Shown: piece by piece, positions 1 through 5,956 of the stretch
How the letters are laid out: each line of letters opens with the position of its first letter
Numbering within the stretch: position 1 is the stretch's first letter
Assembly (NCBI GenBank): GCA_964502465.1
Contig: CAZCWX010000419.1
Location: forward strand, 1-7,395
Origin: CAZCWX01 sp964502465
GTDB lineage: Bacteria; Desulfobacterota; Binatia; Bin18
Reading direction: 5' to 3'
DNA: 7,395 nt
Notes under the pieces: generated by a model
Databases searched by the model: none
What the model saw: the letters and a program-made list of their open reading frames with translations, nothing else
What the model was told of the DNA's origin: nothing
Program-made: the position numbers and the translations under genes

Positions 1-1376
1 ACGGTGTCTTTGAAAGAGTCGTCTTTCCCTTCGGTGAGAAAGTAGAGTTGATTGCGCAGATCCTTCAGGTCATTGTTCACCGGCGTGGCTGAAAGCAACA
101 CGACCTTCGTCTTAACCCCAGTCTGGAGAATATCCTCCATCAGCCGCTCATACCGGCTTTTGCGGATAATATTCCCGTCCTCATCACGCTTGCCTTTGAG
201 GTTGTTACGGAAGTTGTGCGACTCGTCGATGACCACCAGATCGTAGTTGCCCCAGTTGATCATCGCCAAATCGATGTCACCAGACTTCCCGCCGTCGCGG
301 CTCAGGTCCGTATGGCACAGCACGGTGTAACCAAAGCGATCATTGACGAACGGGTTTAACTCGCTGTTATTCTGCGCCTGGTAGATCGTCCAGTTTTCCC
401 GCAGCTTTTTCGGGCAGAGGACAAGCACTTTGTGATTGCGTAACTCGTAATATTTGATGATGCCGAGCGCCTCAAACGTCTTCCCCAAACCGACGCTGTC
501 CGCGATGATACAGCCGGTATAAGAGTTAATCTTATTGATTGCTCCTTTCACTGCATCTTTTTGAAATTCAAAGAGCTTTTTCCAGATTTGCGTATCGACA
601 ATTTGCGTATTATCCAGTAACAGCCCACTTTTATCGTGCTCGGTGAGAAATTGCTCGAAGAGATGGTAGAGCGTCTTGAAATACATAAATTCGGGCGCGT
701 GATTGACGTAGAGCTGCTCAAGATACTGCAGCACCTCGTCTTTCACATCCTCAACTAAATCTGTATTGTCCCAAATCTGATTAAACCAGTCCTTGAGATC
801 CCGGCGATCTCGGTTGCTGTCTACTTCCAGATTGAGTTCGATGTTGTTATGTGAGCCGCTCAGCCCAAGTCCGCGCACGGTGAAGTTTGAACTGCCGAGA
901 ATGGCATCCTCAACCCCATGATGAGCGATGTGATACATCTTGCCGTGAAGAAGGTTCGCGTGTTTGATGGACCGGATTTGCACCTTTGCGGCGATCCACT
1001 CAGCACATTCCCTGGCGACACGCTTTTGCTCCAAGCGGTTGACCAATTGAAGGCTATCATCCGCTATCTGAAAGGCCTTTGTGTCAGTCCGCTCTGGATC
1101 AAGCGACCGGATGAAGCGGGGCTCGCCAAAGAGAAACCTGAGATCGTCTATGCTCCTCAACTGCTCTTTCAGGGCGTCGAACGCATAAATAGTGAAATAT
1201 GCAGAAACTACCGACAGTGCGCTACCGGGTTGGATCTTTTCCTTGAGAAAATCTCCCACTGTGCCACGGCTATAGTTGTCGCGAATACCTGAGGGAGCCG
1301 TCGTAGATTGGAACAACGGCCTAGTAGACTCCACTGATGGTTTTTCTTTTGAGCGAGCAGCAATTTTGGAACTCAT
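1..1376 (-). CDS. PLD-like nuclease / Snf2-family helicase fusion, 3' part beyond window
   Basis: The minus strand is open from an ATG at 1376 to base 1, giving 458 codons; the C-terminal part lies outside. Residues about 30-215 form a phospholipase-D-type domain with one HKD-like motif: H144 and K146 (HGKMYHI), then a GSSNFT segment with N164. A helicase core follows: Q272 in FQKDA, Walker A SVGLGKT with K299, the DESH box at 384-387, and SATP at 429-432. The second RecA lobe is expected further left but is not seen. The order PLD domain then Snf2-type helicase matches a recognised but poorly characterised family often found with restriction or defence genes; a DNA-targeting role is inferred. 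One HKD motif suggests that dimerisation would be needed for catalysis. A GTGAGGG sequence seven bases before the ATG is the likely ribosome-binding site and lies inside a dispersed repeat. Family is confident; biological role is not. Confidence 0.9.
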   Translation of the reverse strand, partial: MSSKIAARSKEKPSVESTRPLFQSTTAPSGIRDNYSRGTVGDFLKEKIQPGSALSVVSAYFTIYAFDALKEQLRSIDDLRFLFGEPRFIRSLDPERTDTKAFQIADDSLQLVNRLEQKRVARECAEWIAAKVQIRSIKHANLLHGKMYHIAHHGVEDAILGSSNFTVRGLGLSGSHNNIELNLEVDSNRDRRDLKDWFNQIWDNTDLVEDVKDEVLQYLEQLYVNHAPEFMYFKTLYHLFEQFLTEHDKSGLLLDNTQIVDTQIWKKLFEFQKDAVKGAINKINSYTGCIIADSVGLGKTFEALGIIKYYELRNHKVLVLCPKKLRENWTIYQAQNNSELNPFVNDRFGYTVLCHTDLSRDGGKSGDIDLAMINWGNYDLVVIDESHNFRNNLKGKRDEDGNIIRKSRYERLMEDILQTGVKTKVVLLSATPVNNDLKDLRNQLYFLTEGKDDSFKDT

Positions 1377-1383
1377 TGCACAA

Positions 1384-1418
1384 CCCTCACCCTGGCCCTC
1401 TCCTTTGAAGGGAGAGGG
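1384..1418. repeat. Dispersed palindromic repeat, copy 1
   Basis: CCCTCACCCT (1384-1393) is followed by an 8-bp perfect inverted repeat, CCCTCTCC (1396-1403) and GGAGAGGG (1411-1418), around a 7-base loop. A second copy with the same CCCTCACCCT lead lies at 5183-5219. Repeats of this type are widespread between genes in many bacteria. Here the lead, read on the minus strand, gives the GTGAGGG that serves as ribosome-binding site for the helicase gene, and the hairpin lies between the deacetylase and helicase genes, which are transcribed in the same direction. Confidence 0.8.
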
Positions 1419-1445
1419 AAACTTTAGCCGTGCGCGCAGCACACG

Positions 1446-1477
1446 CTACTGACTACTGCATGCTGACTACTGACTAC
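1446..1477. repeat. TGACTAC heptamer repeat overlapping a gene end
   Basis: TGACTAC occurs at 1450-1456, 1464-1470 and 1471-1477, with a CTAC remnant at 1446-1449 and a GCATGC palindrome at 1458-1463 in the middle. Read on the minus strand, the right part encodes the last three residues (SSQ) and the TAG stop (1467-1469) of the deacetylase gene, so the repeat overlaps the coding end rather than lying outside it. Confidence 0.75.
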
Positions 1478-2516
1478 TTTCTTTCGCCTGCTCCTGCACA
1501 TACCGTGCGATCTGCTCGTGCGTGGCGAACCAGACCCCAGGCTTGCTTCTCATGTACTGAATCAACCGTTCCAGCATCTGCATGCGATAGCGATGGCCGA
1601 TCACCTGGGGGTGCATGACCAAAATATAGGTTGTCCCTTCTTCGTAAGCGCCGTCGAACTCACCGGCCCAAATTGAGTATACCTCGTCAGCGGTCCGTAA
1701 GCCGACATGGTGGGTCGCCCAACTCAACTGAAAATAGGGCCAGTCATCGAGAATCCACTCGACCGGCAGTTCGATCAGCCCAGTGTCCTCCCCTTCGGCC
1801 ACTAAGGTATAGGGCCGATCATCGGCCATCATGCTGCTGTCATAGAGAAACCCCATCTCTTTGACTAACTTGATTGTCGCCGGGGTGAGATCCCACGCCG
1901 CAGAGCGAAAACCAACCGGCCGCTTGCCGACTTTTTCGACAAAGATGCGCATGGCTTTCTCATAGACCTCACGCTCTTCTTGCTCCGAAAGTTCCATGGG
2001 GTTCTCGTGCACATACGAATGAAAGCCGATTTCATGCTGTGGTCGTTTGAGCACGTCCTGCAACTCTTGCGGATGCAGGATCATCGATGCGGCTGGGATA
2101 AAGAACGTTGCCGGGATTTGGTATTTATCGAGCAAAGCGAGAATACGGGGCATGGCCGCGCGTGCACCGTATTCGCCGCGAGACATATACGATGGGCTGC
2201 GCTGATTTTGGAAGCCAAGCCACACTGGCTCGGTATCGAAGTCAAACGACAAGCTAACTGCCACTTTTGCCCCGTTGGGCCACCGCTTCGGGTTAAGATT
2301 TTTTCCGCTCCGCACGGTGTTCACGTGCTGCTGGATTTGTTCTGGGGTCCATTTCCAGACTGGGTCGTGCCCTTCTTCTGCTGACGTGGTAGTTTTCAAC
2401 CCGAAGAGCAGAGAGAGCATGACCCCAATAAAGACCTGGTTTCGTAGGGAGGGCCTGGTGAGTTGGCCTTGGGTTGGGCGAGGCAGCACCTCGCCTCTAC
2501 ACATCCTTTGCATCAT
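1467..2516 (-). CDS. Secreted polysaccharide deacetylase (CE4, HpPgdA/PuuE-like)
   Basis: A 349-residue protein of the NodB/CE4 fold, a metal-dependent family that removes N-acyl groups from polysaccharides or cleaves related amides. Visible motifs: SFDFDTE with D92 and D94 (motif 1), the HSYVH metal site with H166 and H170 (motif 2), FRSAAWDL near 203-210 (motif 3), and MHPQ with H302. The SPSYMSRGEYG stretch and overall order resemble Helicobacter PgdA-type enzymes more than classical NodB. Residues 27-40 are hydrophobic, followed by TTTSA, so it is probably exported or membrane-anchored. The 25-residue extension before this is unusual and partly encoded by a palindrome. The start is supported by GAGAGGAG four bases before the ATG at 2516; a second ATG follows directly. 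The stop lies within the TGACTAC repeat. Peptidoglycan or another acylated glycan is a plausible substrate; specificity cannot be read. Confidence 0.9.
   Translation of the reverse strand: MMQRMCRGEVLPRPTQGQLTRPSLRNQVFIGVMLSLLFGLKTTTSAEEGHDPVWKWTPEQIQQHVNTVRSGKNLNPKRWPNGAKVAVSLSFDFDTEPVWLGFQNQRSPSYMSRGEYGARAAMPRILALLDKYQIPATFFIPAASMILHPQELQDVLKRPQHEIGFHSYVHENPMELSEQEEREVYEKAMRIFVEKVGKRPVGFRSAAWDLTPATIKLVKEMGFLYDSSMMADDRPYTLVAEGEDTGLIELPVEWILDDWPYFQLSWATHHVGLRTADEVYSIWAGEFDGAYEEGTTYILVMHPQVIGHRYRMQMLERLIQYMRSKPGVWFATHEQIARYVQEQAKESSQ
2477..2495. repeat. GGCGAGG/CCTCGCC palindrome inside the deacetylase 5' end
   Basis: A perfect 7-bp inverted repeat (GGCGAGG 2477-2483, CCTCGCC 2489-2495) with a 5-base loop. 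It lies in the first 15 codons of the deacetylase and encodes the RGEVLPR region upstream of the signal peptide core. Short GC-rich palindromes with this GGCGAGG core are common intergenic repeats in some bacteria. In the mRNA it would form a stem-loop just after the start codon. Confidence 0.7.
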
Positions 2517-2530
2517 TGTTCTCCTCTCTC

Positions 2531-2560
2531 TTTACCGTCTGTAACAAGTTGATGTATGAT
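2531..2560 (+). promoter_or_regulatory. Candidate sigma70-type promoter for doxX
   Basis: TTTACC (2531-2536, four of six matches to TTGACA) and TATGAT (2555-2560, five of six to TATAAT) are separated by 18 bases, in the 75-base gap between the divergent deacetylase and DoxX genes. Transcription would begin near 2567, leaving a leader of about 25 bases before the GTG at 2592. This is a consensus match only. Confidence 0.4.
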
Positions 2561-2578
2561 CCCCTGCCATATCTGATG

Positions 2579-2586
2579 GGAGGTGA
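2579..2586 (+). promoter_or_regulatory. Strong Shine-Dalgarno that fixes the doxX start
   Basis: GGAGGTGA is an eight-base full complement to the usual 16S rRNA 3' end. The GGAGG core ends eight bases before the GTG at 2592, which is optimal. It overlaps the alternative GTG at 2583, making that upstream codon an unlikely start. Confidence 0.7.
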
Positions 2587-2591
2587 GGGTC

Positions 2592-3050
2592 GTGTTGGAA
2601 ACTCTCTTGTTGTGGTACCCAGATTGGCTTTTGCAGGTTGCCTTGTTCGTCGTCCGCGTCGCCTTAGGCATCTGCATTATCGTCCACGGTCTCGGCAAAC
2701 TCGGGTTCCTCAAGAGTAACCCGGCTGGCGTCAAAGGCTTCGTCGGCTGGTTGAAGGCTCTTGAGGTCCCTTATCCCACCTTCAGCGCATGGGTGGCAAC
2801 TCTGACGGAGTTTGTCGGGGGCATTCTTTTTACTCTTGGTTTCGGCACCCGCTTTGTCGCTCTTGCCCTCACCATCAACATGCTGGTTGCTGTCCTCATC
2901 GGGCACAAAGGTGGAGGGTACCTCATTCTCAATAATCCGCCGGGAGCCGAGTATGCGATTAACCTCACGATCCTTTTCGGCATGTTTGTCTTGGTAGGAC
3001 CAGGAGCGATCTCGCTCGATTACCTGCTCGTGCACGGGTTCTCTGGGTAA
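2592..3050 (+). CDS. DoxX family membrane protein
   Basis: A 152-residue hydrophobic protein with about four membrane segments (residues 12-31, 64-84, 87-104, 120-139). The first carries the family-typical RVALGICIIVHGLGKLG, and the TEFVGGILFTLGFGTR segment follows in the second helix. DoxX proteins are small inner-membrane proteins; some relatives (DoxD/DoxX) are part of thiosulfate:quinone oxidoreductases, but most have no defined role, so no reaction is assigned. The GTG at 2592 is preferred over the GTG at 2583 because of the ideally placed GGAGGTGA. The gene is divergent from the deacetylase and convergent with the VOC gene, so it is probably transcribed alone. Its nearness to a methanethiol oxidase cluster hints at a redox or sulfur context, but nothing links them directly. 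Confidence 0.88.
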   Translation: MLETLLLWYPDWLLQVALFVVRVALGICIIVHGLGKLGFLKSNPAGVKGFVGWLKALEVPYPTFSAWVATLTEFVGGILFTLGFGTRFVALALTINMLVAVLIGHKGGGYLILNNPPGAEYAINLTILFGMFVLVGPGAISLDYLLVHGFSG

Positions 3051-3056
3051 AACCAG

Positions 3057-3191
3057 AGCAATCAGCGATCAGCTTTCGGCTAAACAAGGAAAGGCTGCAG
3101 GCTTGAGGCTGTAGGGAACTCTCCCTTAAGCCTATGGCCTATAGCCTGTGGCCTCTAGCCTTTTCCCTGATTGCTGACCGCTGATCGCTGA
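3057..3191. repeat. Long imperfect inverted repeat between convergent genes
   Basis: The 3051-3202 gap between the two convergent stop codons is almost entirely an imperfect hairpin. TCAGCGATCAGC (3062-3073) pairs perfectly with GCTGATCGCTGA (3180-3191); GGAAAGGCT (3088-3096) pairs with AGCCTTTTCC (3157-3166) with one bulge; AGGCTGTAGG (3106-3115) pairs with CCTATAGCCT (3138-3147) with one G-U pair. The arms consist of degenerate short units such as GGCCTATAGCCT and GCTGACCGCTGAT. Its position suits a bidirectional transcription barrier, although there is no obvious terminal U-run. Confidence 0.7.
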
Positions 3192-3202
3192 CGGCTGACC
3201 GC

Positions 3203-3553
3203 TCATCTTGCAAAAATCTGCACGATATTGCCGGCAGGATCTTTTGCCGTGAAGTATTTGCCGTGCCCGCCCATATCAACAATATCGTTCACGGCAATGC
3301 CCTTTTGTATGAGCATCTCGCGCGTTTCCAGCAGATTATCAACTTCGAGCACGACCGTTGCCCCACCGCCAGGAGGCACGGCCCCTTCGCTGGGATCGGC
3401 AAGGGCGACCCCAACGCCATTCACGTCAAACTGCGTCCAGCGGTTGCCATCGCGGAACTTCACGTTGAGGCCGAGGACATCTTTGTAGAACCCTACCGCC
3501 TCGTCCATGTTTTTGACTACGTAATAGGCGCTGGAGAATTTTTTTACTGCCAT
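3203..3553 (-). CDS. VOC / glyoxalase-fold family protein
   Basis: A 116-residue single-module protein of the vicinal oxygen chelate superfamily. It shows the beta-alpha-beta pattern YYVVKNMDEAVGFYKDVLGL near the start, LEVDNL in the middle and KDPAGNIVQIF at the end, as in glyoxalase/bleomycin-resistance proteins. By motif alignment with GloA, the expected metal ligands are absent: S8 and T66 replace histidines and Q112 replaces the final glutamate. It may bind a ligand without metal catalysis, or be a divergent enzyme; no substrate is inferred. The ATG at 3553 is preferred over the ATG at 3559, because AAGGAG abuts the latter with no spacing but is six bases from the former. Its stop codon directly adjoins the long hairpin. 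No signal peptide, so cytoplasmic. Confidence 0.88.
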   Translation of the reverse strand: MAVKKFSSAYYVVKNMDEAVGFYKDVLGLNVKFRDGNRWTQFDVNGVGVALADPSEGAVPPGGGATVVLEVDNLLETREMLIQKGIAVNDIVDMGGHGKYFTAKDPAGNIVQIFAR

Positions 3554-3559
3554 ACTCAT

Positions 3560-3565
3560 CTCCTT
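3560..3565 (-). promoter_or_regulatory. Shine-Dalgarno that decides the VOC gene start
   Basis: AAGGAG on the minus strand ends immediately before the ATG at 3559 and six bases before the ATG at 3553. Ribosome spacing therefore favours the second methionine. Confidence 0.65.
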
Positions 3566-3609
3566 TCCGGAAAAGAATCCACATATAAGATGAACAGCAC
3601 GTTTCGCCC

Positions 3610-3710
3610 TCAGCTATCAGCTTTAGCGGCTTCAGGCTATAGGCTGCACTATAGGCTTGAGGCTTGAGGGCTCCCTCCTCCTAGCCCCTTTGGCCTGTAG
3701 CCTACTTTTC
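3610..3710. repeat. Second degenerate inverted-repeat tract upstream of mtoX
   Basis: Most of the 3560-3828 gap between the divergent VOC and mtoX genes is repeat. AGGCTATAGGCT (3634-3645) can pair with GGCCTGTAGCCT (3692-3703) using wobble pairs, and GGCTTGAGGCT at 3654-3664 is an exact 11-base match to 3100-3110 in the previous repeat. TCAGCTATCAGC near 3610 resembles that element's outer arm. The remaining 3711-3828 presumably holds the mtoX promoter, but no convincing -35/-10 pair was found. Confidence 0.6.
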
Positions 3711-3828
3711 CTCTACAATCCGCGCCCATGAAATAACACAAAGTGAGCTATTCTCTATGTAGGTTGCACCGGCATAACGGATTTGGTAGCCTTTTGCCTG
3801 CCTAATCCTAGAGTGAGGGGGTTACACT

Positions 3829-5181
3829 ATGGTTACTGCCCGTTTTCGCTGGCAATCTCGCATTGCCCAAGTTTTGGTCGGAGGGATGTTTGCCACGCTC
3901 TGCATGAGACTGCCAGCCCTGGCGGATGAGACCTGCCAATCTCCCTATCTCCCCAAAATTACCGGCCAGGAAGATTACGTCTATGTCTGGACCCTAGGCG
4001 CCGAAGGGATCGGGGATGGTTCAGACAAACTCGTGACGGTCGGCGCCAATCCCAATAAACCAGACCAGTACGGAAAAGTGGTATCGAGCGTATCGGTTGG
4101 CGGCAGACATGAGGCCCACCACGGCGGGTTCACCGATGACCGACGCTACCTCTGGCTCAGCGGACTCGATGACAGTAAAATCTTCATCTTTGATGTCGCG
4201 GCCGATCCAGCCAAGCCCAAGCTGACAAAAACGATTGACACATTTGTGAAAGATTCTGGTGGTGTGGTCGGTCCGCATACGATCTATCCGCTTCCTGGAC
4301 GCGTGCTGATTACTGGTCTGTCCAACTCCACCGATCATGGCGGTAAGACCGGCATGGTCGAGTACAGCAACGAAGGCAAATACATTCGCACCATGTGGAT
4401 GCCCGACGGAGCGGAGTATGGGTACGACGTGCGTGTCCAACCCCATCTCAACCGCATGCTCACCTCCTCCTTCACTGGCTGGAACAACTACATGATGGAT
4501 TTTGGTCAGATGCTGGCTGACCCAGAAGCCATGAAACGGTTTGGCAGCACTATGGTGTTGTGGGACTTTCATGCACGCAAGCCGATTCAGACTTTTGCCG
4601 TCCCTGGAGCGCCGCTGGAGATCCGCTGGGCGCTGCAACCACGCCACTATTATGCCTTCACAGCCACTGCCTTGACCTCACAGCTCTGGCTGATCAAACA
4701 AAAGCCTGATGGCACTTTCGAGGCCAAAGCGGTCGGTGAGATCGGCGATCCGGCAAAAGTACCACTACCGGTTGACATCAGTCTCTCGGCCGATGACCAA
4801 ACCCTCTTTGTGAACACCTTCCTGGACGGGTACTGTCGAGTATACAACGTAGGTGACCCAGAAAAGCCACAACTGGTGCACGAACAAAAGATCGGTGAGC
4901 AAGTCAACATGGTGTCGCAGACCTGGGACGGCAAACGCGTGTACTTTACCTCCTCGCTGTTAGCCAACTGGGATAAGAAAGGTGAGGCGAACGAGCAGTT
5001 CCTTAAAGCCTACACCTGGGATGGCAAGACGCTGACCCCGACCTTCGCGGTCGATTTTTACAAAGAAAATCTGGGACGCCCGCACATCATGCATTTCGGT
5101 CAGGATCAGTTTTATAAGAACCAGATTTATACTGAGAAGACACCAGCAGCCAACGCCACCATTGTAGCGGACGCGCACTAA
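3829..5181 (+). CDS. mtoX: Methanethiol oxidase, SBP56 / selenium-binding protein family, periplasmic
   Basis: A 450-residue SBP56-family protein. Bacterial members act as copper-dependent methanethiol oxidases (methanethiol + O2 + H2O to formaldehyde, H2S and H2O2). A signal peptide (basic start, hydrophobic 12-26, cleavage likely after ALA at 30-32) sends it to the periplasm. The mature N-terminus CQSPYLPKITGQEDYVYVW is typical of bacterial MtoX. Family hallmarks include HHGG (H97, H98), GPHT (H150), PLEIRW near 263-268, a YFTSSLLANWDK segment, and RPHIMHFG near the end (H419, H422); these histidines align with conserved ones in human SELENBP1 and are candidate copper ligands. The length is normal and no frameshift is seen. 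GTGAGGGGG lies seven bases before the ATG. It is the first gene of a likely operon with SCO and MauG-like genes, the arrangement known from Hyphomicrobium. Family assignment is firm; substrate is by homology. Confidence 0.93.
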   Translation: MVTARFRWQSRIAQVLVGGMFATLCMRLPALADETCQSPYLPKITGQEDYVYVWTLGAEGIGDGSDKLVTVGANPNKPDQYGKVVSSVSVGGRHEAHHGGFTDDRRYLWLSGLDDSKIFIFDVAADPAKPKLTKTIDTFVKDSGGVVGPHTIYPLPGRVLITGLSNSTDHGGKTGMVEYSNEGKYIRTMWMPDGAEYGYDVRVQPHLNRMLTSSFTGWNNYMMDFGQMLADPEAMKRFGSTMVLWDFHARKPIQTFAVPGAPLEIRWALQPRHYYAFTATALTSQLWLIKQKPDGTFEAKAVGEIGDPAKVPLPVDISLSADDQTLFVNTFLDGYCRVYNVGDPEKPQLVHEQKIGEQVNMVSQTWDGKRVYFTSSLLANWDKKGEANEQFLKAYTWDGKTLTPTFAVDFYKENLGRPHIMHFGQDQFYKNQIYTEKTPAANATIVADAH

Positions 5182-5182
5182 T

Positions 5183-5219
5183 CCCTCACCCTACCCCTCT
5201 CCCGCTGCATGGGAGAGGG
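5183..5219. repeat. Dispersed palindromic repeat, copy 2, between mtoX and SCO
   Basis: CCCTCACCCT (5183-5192) is followed by a perfect 9-bp inverted repeat, CCCTCTCCC (5195-5203) and GGGAGAGGG (5211-5219), with a 7-base loop. It starts two bases after the mtoX stop codon. The right arm runs into AAGGAG (5220-5225), so the hairpin could hide or present the ribosome-binding region of the next gene. It could also protect the upstream mRNA 3' end or act as a partial terminator; no U-run follows. Confidence 0.8.
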
Positions 5220-5242
5220 AAGGAGTGTTCTGCCAAACAGCC

Positions 5243-5956
5243 ATGAATACAGCAGCTCGATACATTCTGGTGGCCTCTCTTCTCGCGCTATTTTTTCCTC
5301 TGCCCTTACGGGTTCAAGCGACGGGAGAGACAGATCCTACTGTGCACGCTCTCCATGATGCGCTCCAGCCGCAATTTATTCCCCCTGCTCCTGGGACCTA
5401 TGACCTTCCTCCCATTGACACCGTTAGTGATCATCACCTGCTCGACTCTACAGGGAAACCAGTCAACTTGTTTGCACTGACCAATGGCAAGGTCGCGGTC
5501 ATCTCCTTTATGTATACGGCCTGCACCGATGTCGGTGGCTGCCCGCTTGCTGCTGCAGTGTTGCAGCAGGTCGATCGCCTACTGAGCGAGCGGCCAAAGA
5601 TCGCGAAACAGGTAGCCCTCATTTCGGTCAGTTTTGATCCAGAGCGCGATACTCCGGCGCGACTTGCCGAGATCCGCGCTGGCCTGAACCCGCGCACCGA
5701 CTGGTATTTTCTGACGGCAGCAACCCCAGAGGCCCTTCAACCTATCCTGGCAGACTATAACCAACCAGTAGCAAAACTCTGGCAAGAAGACGGAAAGTGG
5801 AGCGGGTTGTTCCGTCACGTGTTGAAGGTCTTTCTGTTGGACCGTACCCATCAAGTACGCAACATTTACAGCACTGGCTTTTTCAATCCACAGCTTGTCG
5901 TCAACGATATTGACACGATACTATTGGAGGACCAACACGCGGGCCGCACGCCATGA
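5243..5956 (+). CDS. SCO1/SenC/PrrC family protein (copper chaperone-like)
   Basis: A thioredoxin-fold SCO-family protein of 237 residues. From the ATG at 5243, residues 8-25 form a clear signal peptide ending near VQA. The copper/redox centre is visible: C94 and C100 in YTACTDVGGCP, and H192 in FRHVLKVFLLD. VSFDPERDTP is the usual SCO strand-loop. Cysteine spacing is Cx5C rather than the canonical CxxxC. SCO proteins deliver copper to, or reduce thiols of, periplasmic copper enzymes. Next to mtoX, the inferred client is MtoX, which needs copper, rather than cytochrome oxidase, whose genes are not in view. A GTG at 5225 in the same frame is an alternative start (243 residues); AAGGAG is too close to it and rather far (17 bases) from the ATG, so the choice rests on the signal peptide shape. 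It ends in a four-base ATGA overlap with the next gene. Confidence 0.9.
   Translation: MNTAARYILVASLLALFFPLPLRVQATGETDPTVHALHDALQPQFIPPAPGTYDLPPIDTVSDHHLLDSTGKPVNLFALTNGKVAVISFMYTACTDVGGCPLAAAVLQQVDRLLSERPKIAKQVALISVSFDPERDTPARLAEIRAGLNPRTDWYFLTAATPEALQPILADYNQPVAKLWQEDGKWSGLFRHVLKVFLLDRTHQVRNIYSTGFFNPQLVVNDIDTILLEDQHAGRTP

Noticed and set aside
918..1292. 124-codon plus-strand frame
   Set aside because: Lies antisense to the helicase gene, whose PLD motifs are clear in the other strand; its translation shows no family pattern.
1446..1477. CRISPR-like array
   Set aside because: Units are only seven bases, adjacent, with no spacers and no cas genes.
1980..2544. Plus-strand frames opposite the deacetylase
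   Set aside because: The minus-strand protein has all CE4 motifs; these frames have no recognisable features or ribosome-binding sites.
3057..3710. Insertion sequence or transposon flanking the VOC gene
   Set aside because: No transposase, no clear target duplication, and each tract is a hairpin of degenerate units rather than an element end.
3829..3930. Lipoprotein signal in MtoX (Cys25 in ATLC)
   Set aside because: Residue before Cys is Leu, which does not fit a lipobox; ALA cleavage at 32 fits better.
4021..4647. 208-codon minus-strand frame
   Set aside because: Fully antisense to the methanethiol oxidase gene; His/Val-rich translation is typical of a shadow frame.
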